DNA of 10,174 nucleotides from Nitrospirota bacterium (GTDB lineage: Bacteria > Nitrospirota > Thermodesulfovibrionia > Thermodesulfovibrionales > JdFR-85). Within the stretch, counting starts at the first letter, position 1, and the number at the start of each line of letters is the position of its first letter. Positions 6,678 to 10,174 of the stretch are shown piece by piece. Below the pieces are notes generated by a model, which was given only the letters and a program-made list of their open reading frames with translations, was not told where the DNA came from and ran no database searches. The position numbers and the translations under genes were made by a program. The stretch is taken from NCBI GenBank assembly GCA_013152195.1, contig JAADGU010000133.1, forward strand, positions 1,474-11,647, in the 5' to 3' direction.

Positions 6678-6753
6678 ATTTTTTATATGTAATGTTGCGG
6701 ACAGGGTTTTTCCTGAGGTGTTTTTTATATGAATGCAAGGAGAAAAATGGGTC

Positions 6754-7527
6754 ATGGGCAGGATAGAGTCTCTTTTTGACGATTTAAGGCAGAGGGGCAA
6801 GAAAGCATTTATCCCCTATATCATGACAGGGGATCCATCACTGAAAAAGACGGAAGAGCTTGTGCTCTTGCTTGAGGAGTGTGGTGCCGACATTATAGAG
6901 CTCGGGGTTCCATTTTCCGACCCTCTTGCAGACGGGCCCACCATACAGATGGCTGCTGAGAGGGCGATCAAGCGGGGGGTAACACTCAGAAAGGTTCTTG
7001 GAGCGGTCAGGAGACTCAGGAAAAAGACATCTGTGCCCATAGTACTGATGACTTATTATAATCCTGTCTTCAAATATGGACTTGAATCCTTTATAGACGA
7101 TGCATCCGGCTCAGGAGTTGACGGGCTGATAGTGCCTGACCTGCCCCCTGATGAGGCCAAAGACCTCATCAGATTTGCACGGACCAGGAATATTTCAACC
7201 ATATTCCTGCTTGCTCCAACCTCAACCGATGAAAGGATAAACCTGATCAGCCGTGCATCAACTGGTTTTATATATTACGTCTCAATAACAGGCATTACAG
7301 GTGCCGGCCTTACTATAGATAAAACCATGAGAAGGATGATTAAAAAGATAAAGTCCGTATCCGGAAAACCTGTTGCCGTCGGCTTTGGAGTGAAGAGACC
7401 CGAGGATGCAGAGACAGTTGCGGAGATTGCGGATGGTGTAATTATTGGCAGCTCCATTGTAAGGATGATCAACGAAGATGAAAAGGGGCTGAAGAGCTAT
7501 CTGAAGTCTCTGAGAAGGGCGATATGA
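6754..7527 (+). CDS. trpA: Tryptophan synthase alpha subunit
   Basis: Cleaves indole-3-glycerol phosphate to indole and glyceraldehyde 3-phosphate; indole is passed to TrpB. The 257-residue protein has the TIM-barrel signature ELGVPFSDPLADGPTIQ with catalytic E49 and D60, the same numbers as in the enterobacterial enzyme. It also has FIPYIMTGDP near the start, FIYYVSITGITGA (loop 6 region) and VAVGFGVKRPE plus DGVIIGSSIV for the phosphate site. I chose the ATG at 6754 because AAGGAG (6737-6742) precedes it and the numbering then fits the family; the frame extends to an ATG at 6733. It is the first gene of a plus-strand cluster with accD and folC, a linkage seen in several anaerobic lineages. 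trpB is not upstream here, where a divergent cbiC is found instead. Confidence 0.96.
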   Translation: MGRIESLFDDLRQRGKKAFIPYIMTGDPSLKKTEELVLLLEECGADIIELGVPFSDPLADGPTIQMAAERAIKRGVTLRKVLGAVRRLRKKTSVPIVLMTYYNPVFKYGLESFIDDASGSGVDGLIVPDLPPDEAKDLIRFARTRNISTIFLLAPTSTDERINLISRASTGFIYYVSITGITGAGLTIDKTMRRMIKKIKSVSGKPVAVGFGVKRPEDAETVAEIADGVIIGSSIVRMINEDEKGLKSYLKSLRRAI

Positions 7528-7538
7528 AAAATAATGAC

Positions 7539-7633
7539 CATTCGTCATTTATCGTTTACTGTTCTGCAATAGCCGAACAACCCATGGAAAACAAACAATT
7601 AAATGGAATACCTCAAATGATACATGACAAATG
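7539..7633. repeat. Imperfect inverted repeat in the trpA-accD gap
   Basis: Arms 7539-7558 and 7614-7633 match over 16 of 20 positions as an inverted repeat, with one further G-U pair in RNA. A direct repeat ATGACAAATG (7624-7633 and again near 7639-7648) overlaps the right arm. The 136-nt gap between trpA and accD holds nothing else recognisable. It could be a degenerate extragenic repeat or an mRNA structure ahead of accD. Confidence 0.4.
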
Positions 7634-7663
7634 GAAAATGACAAATGATAATTCTGACTGACT

Positions 7664-8497
7664 ATGGCGTGGTTTAAAAGAACAAAAGAACATAAGGCGG
7701 ACCGGAAGGTAAAGATTCCCGAAGGACTCTGGGTAAAGTGCGACAACTGCAAAGAGATTATATACCGCAAGGAGGTTGAGAGAAACCTCAAGGTGTGTCC
7801 CAAGTGCAACTACCATTTTCGTATAAGCGCAATGGAGCGGCTGAAACTCCTTATAGACAGCGGTTCTTTTCAGGAGATGGACCCTGACCTTGCCTCCTCA
7901 GACCCTCTGAGGTTTAAAGACACTATCCCCTATAGTGAAAGACTGGCAAAAAACCGGAAAAAGAGCGGGCTTAGTGATGCAATTATCAGTGGAGAGATGC
8001 AGATAAAGGGGACCCCTGTTGCAATTGCCATTATGGACTTCTCCTTTATGGGTGGCAGCATGGGTTCTGTTGTAGGCGAGAAGGTGACAAGGACGGCAGA
8101 ACTTGCCCTTGCAAAACAGATACCCCTTATTGTAGTCTCTGCCTCAGGTGGTGCCAGGATGCAGGAAGGGATGTTTTCGTTGATGCAGATGGCAAAGGTC
8201 TCAGCAGCCATCGGCAGGCTTAAGGACAGGGGAGTGCCGTACATATCAGTCCTCACAGACCCCACTTTTGGTGGTGTAAGCGCGAGTTTTGCAATGCTTG
8301 GAGATATCATTATCGCTGAACCAAGGAGCCTCATCGGTTTTGCCGGCCCCAGGGTGATAGAGCAGACAATAAAACAGCAGTTGCCACCGGACTTTCAGCG
8401 GGCAGAGTTTCTCCTGGATCATGGCCTTATAGATATGATCGTCAGCAGGAAAGACTTGAGAGAGACTATTTCCAGGCTTCTTAAGCTTCTGCAATGA
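7664..8497 (+). CDS. accD: Acetyl-CoA carboxylase, carboxyltransferase subunit beta
   Basis: The beta subunit of the acetyl-CoA carboxylase carboxyltransferase, which forms malonyl-CoA for fatty-acid synthesis together with AccA. The 277-residue protein opens with the standard MAWFKR. It has the four-cysteine zinc ribbon C26-x2-C29 and C45-x2-C48, followed by the crotonase-like fold with GGSMGSVVGEK, SASGGARMQEG (oxyanion-hole region) and the TDPTFGGVSASFAMLGD block. Length is normal. No Shine-Dalgarno sequence is visible before the ATG (upstream bases GATAATTCTGACTGACT), which is odd for an essential gene; an AT-rich repeat region lies just upstream. Its TGA overlaps the folC ATG (ATGA), so folC translation is probably coupled to accD. 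Confidence 0.97.
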   Translation: MAWFKRTKEHKADRKVKIPEGLWVKCDNCKEIIYRKEVERNLKVCPKCNYHFRISAMERLKLLIDSGSFQEMDPDLASSDPLRFKDTIPYSERLAKNRKKSGLSDAIISGEMQIKGTPVAIAIMDFSFMGGSMGSVVGEKVTRTAELALAKQIPLIVVSASGGARMQEGMFSLMQMAKVSAAIGRLKDRGVPYISVLTDPTFGGVSASFAMLGDIIIAEPRSLIGFAGPRVIEQTIKQQLPPDFQRAEFLLDHGLIDMIVSRKDLRETISRLLKLLQ

Positions 8498-9957
8498 GTT
8501 ACAGTGAGACCCTCGACTATCTTTACGCCCTCAGACATCACGGGATAAAGTTAGGACTTGAAAATCCCCGAAAACTCATCTCCCTTTCAGGCAACCCTCA
8601 AAGGGCCTACCATATCGTTCATGTTGCCGGCACAAACGGCAAGGGCTCAACAGTATCAATGATCGCCTCTGTGCTGAAAGCTGCAGGTATCAGAACAGGG
8701 ACTTTCACATCCCCGCACCTTGTGAGCTTCACTGAAAGGATCCAGGTTGATGGTGAGAGGATCAGTGAAGAGGACGTCCTGAGGCTTGCCGTGGATATCA
8801 GGGAACGGGTAGAGAGTGCGGGGGATTTAAATCCGACCTTCTTTGAATTCGTCACTGCCATGGCATTAATTTACTTTCGGGAGCAGGGGGTGGAGTGGGC
8901 TGTAGTCGAGACAGGCATGGGCGGCAGGTTTGATGCCACGAATGTGATAAGCCCTGACATTACGGTCATTACCCCTGTTGGGCTGGACCACAGGGAATTC
9001 CTTGGAGAGACCCTTAAAGAGATTGCCTATGAGAAGGCGGGTATAATAAAGGAAGGCGTCCCTCTTGTGCTTGCCCCCCAGGCAGGGGATGCCCTGAATA
9101 CTATCCTGAAAGCAGCAAAAGGAAAGAATGCACCTGTCTATAAATATGGCGATGATTTTAGGGCAGAGATACAGGAGATGACACAAGAGGGGGTGAGGTT
9201 TGATTATATGAGTTCCGGTTTGGATTCTCAACCCGCAACCCGCAACCCGCAACCCGCAACTGAAATAAAGGGTCTCTTCACCCCCCTTACAGGTTCCTGT
9301 CAGGCAATAAACGGCGCTGTTGCAGTCAGGACAGCGGAGATAGTCCTGAAATCATACAAAACCCCTGTTGATGACATTCCCGGGGTAATCCGTTCAGGAC
9401 TTTCCTGCACGTACTGGCCGGGCAGGTGTGAACTTGTAGACTTTAAGGGAATGCCGGTACTAATGGACGGCGCACACAACCCCGAAGCAGCCCATGCACT
9501 GTCAGAAACCCTGCGCAATCTTTATCTGTCATCACACACTGCAGGGAGTTATGACAGCCTGATACTCATCTTCGGTGCAATGGCTGACAAGGATATAAAA
9601 GAGATCCTAAGCCCCCTCCTGCCACTTGCCCGTGTAGTTATATTTACTTCCCCATCCTACGGCAGGTCCGAGAAACCGGAGACACTGCTCAGAATAGGAA
9701 GGGGTCAGGTCTCAACATTCAACATAAGTCCAGATTCCTCTCCTGCAGAGGACAAAGGCAAGCAGTTATGTCAAATGTTAAGACCTGACCCCTCATTTTA
9801 TGCCGCACCGAACATAAAGGAAGCCCTTGAGCTTGCCGGCCGGCTTTATCGCAGGGGGGATCTCGTTGTTGTGACAGGTTCCTTCTATACTGTTGGGGAG
9901 GCACGCGAAGCAATGGGAGAGAAGGCCGTTCTTGCTAAATTAAGGGAGCATCGATAG
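8494..9957 (+). CDS. folC: Bifunctional folylpolyglutamate / dihydrofolate synthase with repeat-derived insertions
   Basis: FolC adds glutamate to folates and, in most bacteria, to dihydropteroate. The Mur-ligase-type signatures are intact: HVAGTNGKGST P-loop (43-53), TSPHLVSFTERIQVDGE (72-88), VVETGMGGRFDATN (137-150), the GLDHREFLG block with its histidine, YEKAGIIKEG (179-188), GSCQAINGA (267-275), WPGRCEL (308-314), LMDGAHNPEA (323-332) and the C-terminal DLVVVTGSFYTVGEAR. The protein is 487 residues, about 50 longer than typical FolC. Two stretches account for this: residues 246-256, encoded by a heptamer array, and residues 403-433, encoded by a palindromic element. Both fall between conserved blocks and keep the frame, so the enzyme is probably still active. 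The ATG overlaps the accD stop. Confidence 0.95.
   Translation: MSYSETLDYLYALRHHGIKLGLENPRKLISLSGNPQRAYHIVHVAGTNGKGSTVSMIASVLKAAGIRTGTFTSPHLVSFTERIQVDGERISEEDVLRLAVDIRERVESAGDLNPTFFEFVTAMALIYFREQGVEWAVVETGMGGRFDATNVISPDITVITPVGLDHREFLGETLKEIAYEKAGIIKEGVPLVLAPQAGDALNTILKAAKGKNAPVYKYGDDFRAEIQEMTQEGVRFDYMSSGLDSQPATRNPQPATEIKGLFTPLTGSCQAINGAVAVRTAEIVLKSYKTPVDDIPGVIRSGLSCTYWPGRCELVDFKGMPVLMDGAHNPEAAHALSETLRNLYLSSHTAGSYDSLILIFGAMADKDIKEILSPLLPLARVVIFTSPSYGRSEKPETLLRIGRGQVSTFNISPDSSPAEDKGKQLCQMLRPDPSFYAAPNIKEALELAGRLYRRGDLVVVTGSFYTVGEAREAMGEKAVLAKLREHR
9229..9261 (+). repeat. Tandem heptamer array (CAACCCG)4 within folC
   Basis: Four perfect copies of CAACCCG (9229-9256) followed by CAACT. The 7-bp unit is read in shifting frames, giving the peptide QPATRNPQPAT at FolC residues 246-256, with a 7-residue period. 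It lies before the conserved GSCQAINGA block, in a region that varies among FolC proteins. Confidence 0.85.
9700..9793. repeat. Palindromic REP/MITE-like element, copy 1, in frame within folC
   Basis: Arms 9700-9727 and 9766-9793 are 28 bp each and inverted, differing at three positions. The outer part is AGGGGTCAGGTCT. The 38-bp centre contains a second small hairpin, CCTCT-CCTGC-AGAGG. The whole element is open in the folC frame and encodes residues 403-433 (RGQVSTFNI...MLRPDP). I know of no FolC family motif there. The GGGGTCAGGTCT arm resembles repeats I associate with REP/RAYT-type elements in environmental genomes; that link is from memory and untested. Confidence 0.85.
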
Positions 9958-9963
9958 GAGGGA

Positions 9964-10059
9964 AGGGGTCAGGTCTCAACATTCAACATAAACGCCGACG
10001 CCTCTCCTGTAGAGGGTCAAAAAACGGATAATTATGTTGAATGTTAAGACCTGACCCCT
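9964..10059. repeat. Palindromic REP/MITE-like element, copy 2, downstream of folC
   Basis: Arms 9964-9991 and 10032-10059 are 28 bp each with a single mismatch. The left arm, with three further flanking bases, is identical over 31 bp to copy 1. The centre again has CCTCT-CCTGT-AGAGG. It begins 7 nt after the folC stop and ends 13 nt before the next start codon, filling that gap. There is no T-tract, so it is not a classical terminator, though the RNA would form a very stable hairpin. Confidence 0.85.
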
Positions 10060-10072
10060 CCACATGAACTAC

Positions 10073-10174
10073 ATGAAAAACCTACAATCTGCAATTATAT
10101 TAATAATGCTTGGCTTTTTCCTCTTCCCTGCCCTCAGCAGTGCTGAGGAAGTGGAAACTTCCATTGAGGCGGAA
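10073..10174 (+). CDS. Secreted protein N-terminus (possibly LptD), cut by the window edge
   Basis: 34 codons are visible. The start MKNLQSAIILIMLGFFLFPALSSAEE is a clear Sec signal peptide with likely cleavage after SSA; the mature part begins EEVETSIEAE. An in-frame ATG at 10064 would add three residues. No ribosome-binding site is visible, because the upstream bases belong to the palindromic element. In LptD proteins of related lineages the mature N-terminus carries a similar I-E/K-A-D/E pattern leading into OstA-like repeats, and lptD near folC would be plausible, but this is a weak inference from ten residues. Confidence 0.6.
   Translation, partial: MKNLQSAIILIMLGFFLFPALSSAEEVETSIEAE

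Noticed and set aside
6702..6726. Terminator or attenuator before trpA (CAGG...CCTG then a T-run at 6721-6726)
   Set aside because: The stem is only four base pairs and is separated from the T-run, and there is no Trp-codon leader peptide.
9229..9261. CRISPR-like array
   Set aside because: Seven-bp units with no spacers; this is a simple tandem repeat.
9964..10059. Rho-independent terminator for folC
   Set aside because: The hairpin is strong but no T-tract follows either arm, and the same sequence sits inside folC, so it is better explained as a repeat element.

Overview
The window looks like chromosomal DNA of a Gram-negative, probably anaerobic bacterium. The Nitrospirota or Desulfobacterota are my best guess. 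This rests on a signal-peptide-bearing CbiK-type chelatase, an outer-membrane porin, a trpA-accD-folC cluster and frequent ATA/AGG codons, so the taxonomic call is an inference. There are nine substantial protein genes and the first 34 codons of a tenth, one well-supported cobalamin riboswitch, and several small repeats. I see no tRNA, rRNA, CRISPR array or transposase gene.

Left half (1-5408, minus strand, read right to left): a compact operon. In transcription order it encodes an LbtU-like outer-membrane porin, an exported CbiK-family sirohydrochlorin cobaltochelatase, a PepSY-associated membrane protein, an ABC-2 type ATPase and permease pair, and a FecCD/BtuC-type permease that runs off the left edge. 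From the chelatase onward the genes overlap or lie within 35 nt of each other. Upstream, at 5409-5890, lies a 482-nt control region without a long gene. It holds a candidate sigma-70 promoter with a palindrome in its spacer, a class-I-like cobalamin riboswitch (5543-5784), a hairpin that can hide a ribosome-binding site (5524-5537) and a 16-residue leader ORF. The operon is therefore very likely controlled by B12 and probably serves cobalt, corrinoid or other metal-tetrapyrrole traffic across the envelope.

Middle (5891-6753): cbiC (precorrin-8X / cobalt-precorrin-8 methylmutase), also on the minus strand but upstream of the riboswitch. It is divergent from trpA. The intergenic region carries a clear extended -10 for trpA and a weaker candidate promoter for cbiC.

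Right half (6754-9957, plus strand): trpA, accD and folC, followed by the start of a secreted protein (possibly lptD) at the right edge. accD and folC share an ATGA overlap. No trpB is next to trpA.

The most unusual content is repeat-derived. A roughly 95-bp palindromic element (28-bp arms containing GGGGTCAGGTCT) occurs twice: once in frame inside folC, adding about 31 residues, and once just after its stop codon. A CAACCCG heptamer array is also in frame inside folC, and a sister array (CAACTCG) sits in a peripheral loop of the riboswitch. FolC is about 50 residues longer than usual because of these insertions.
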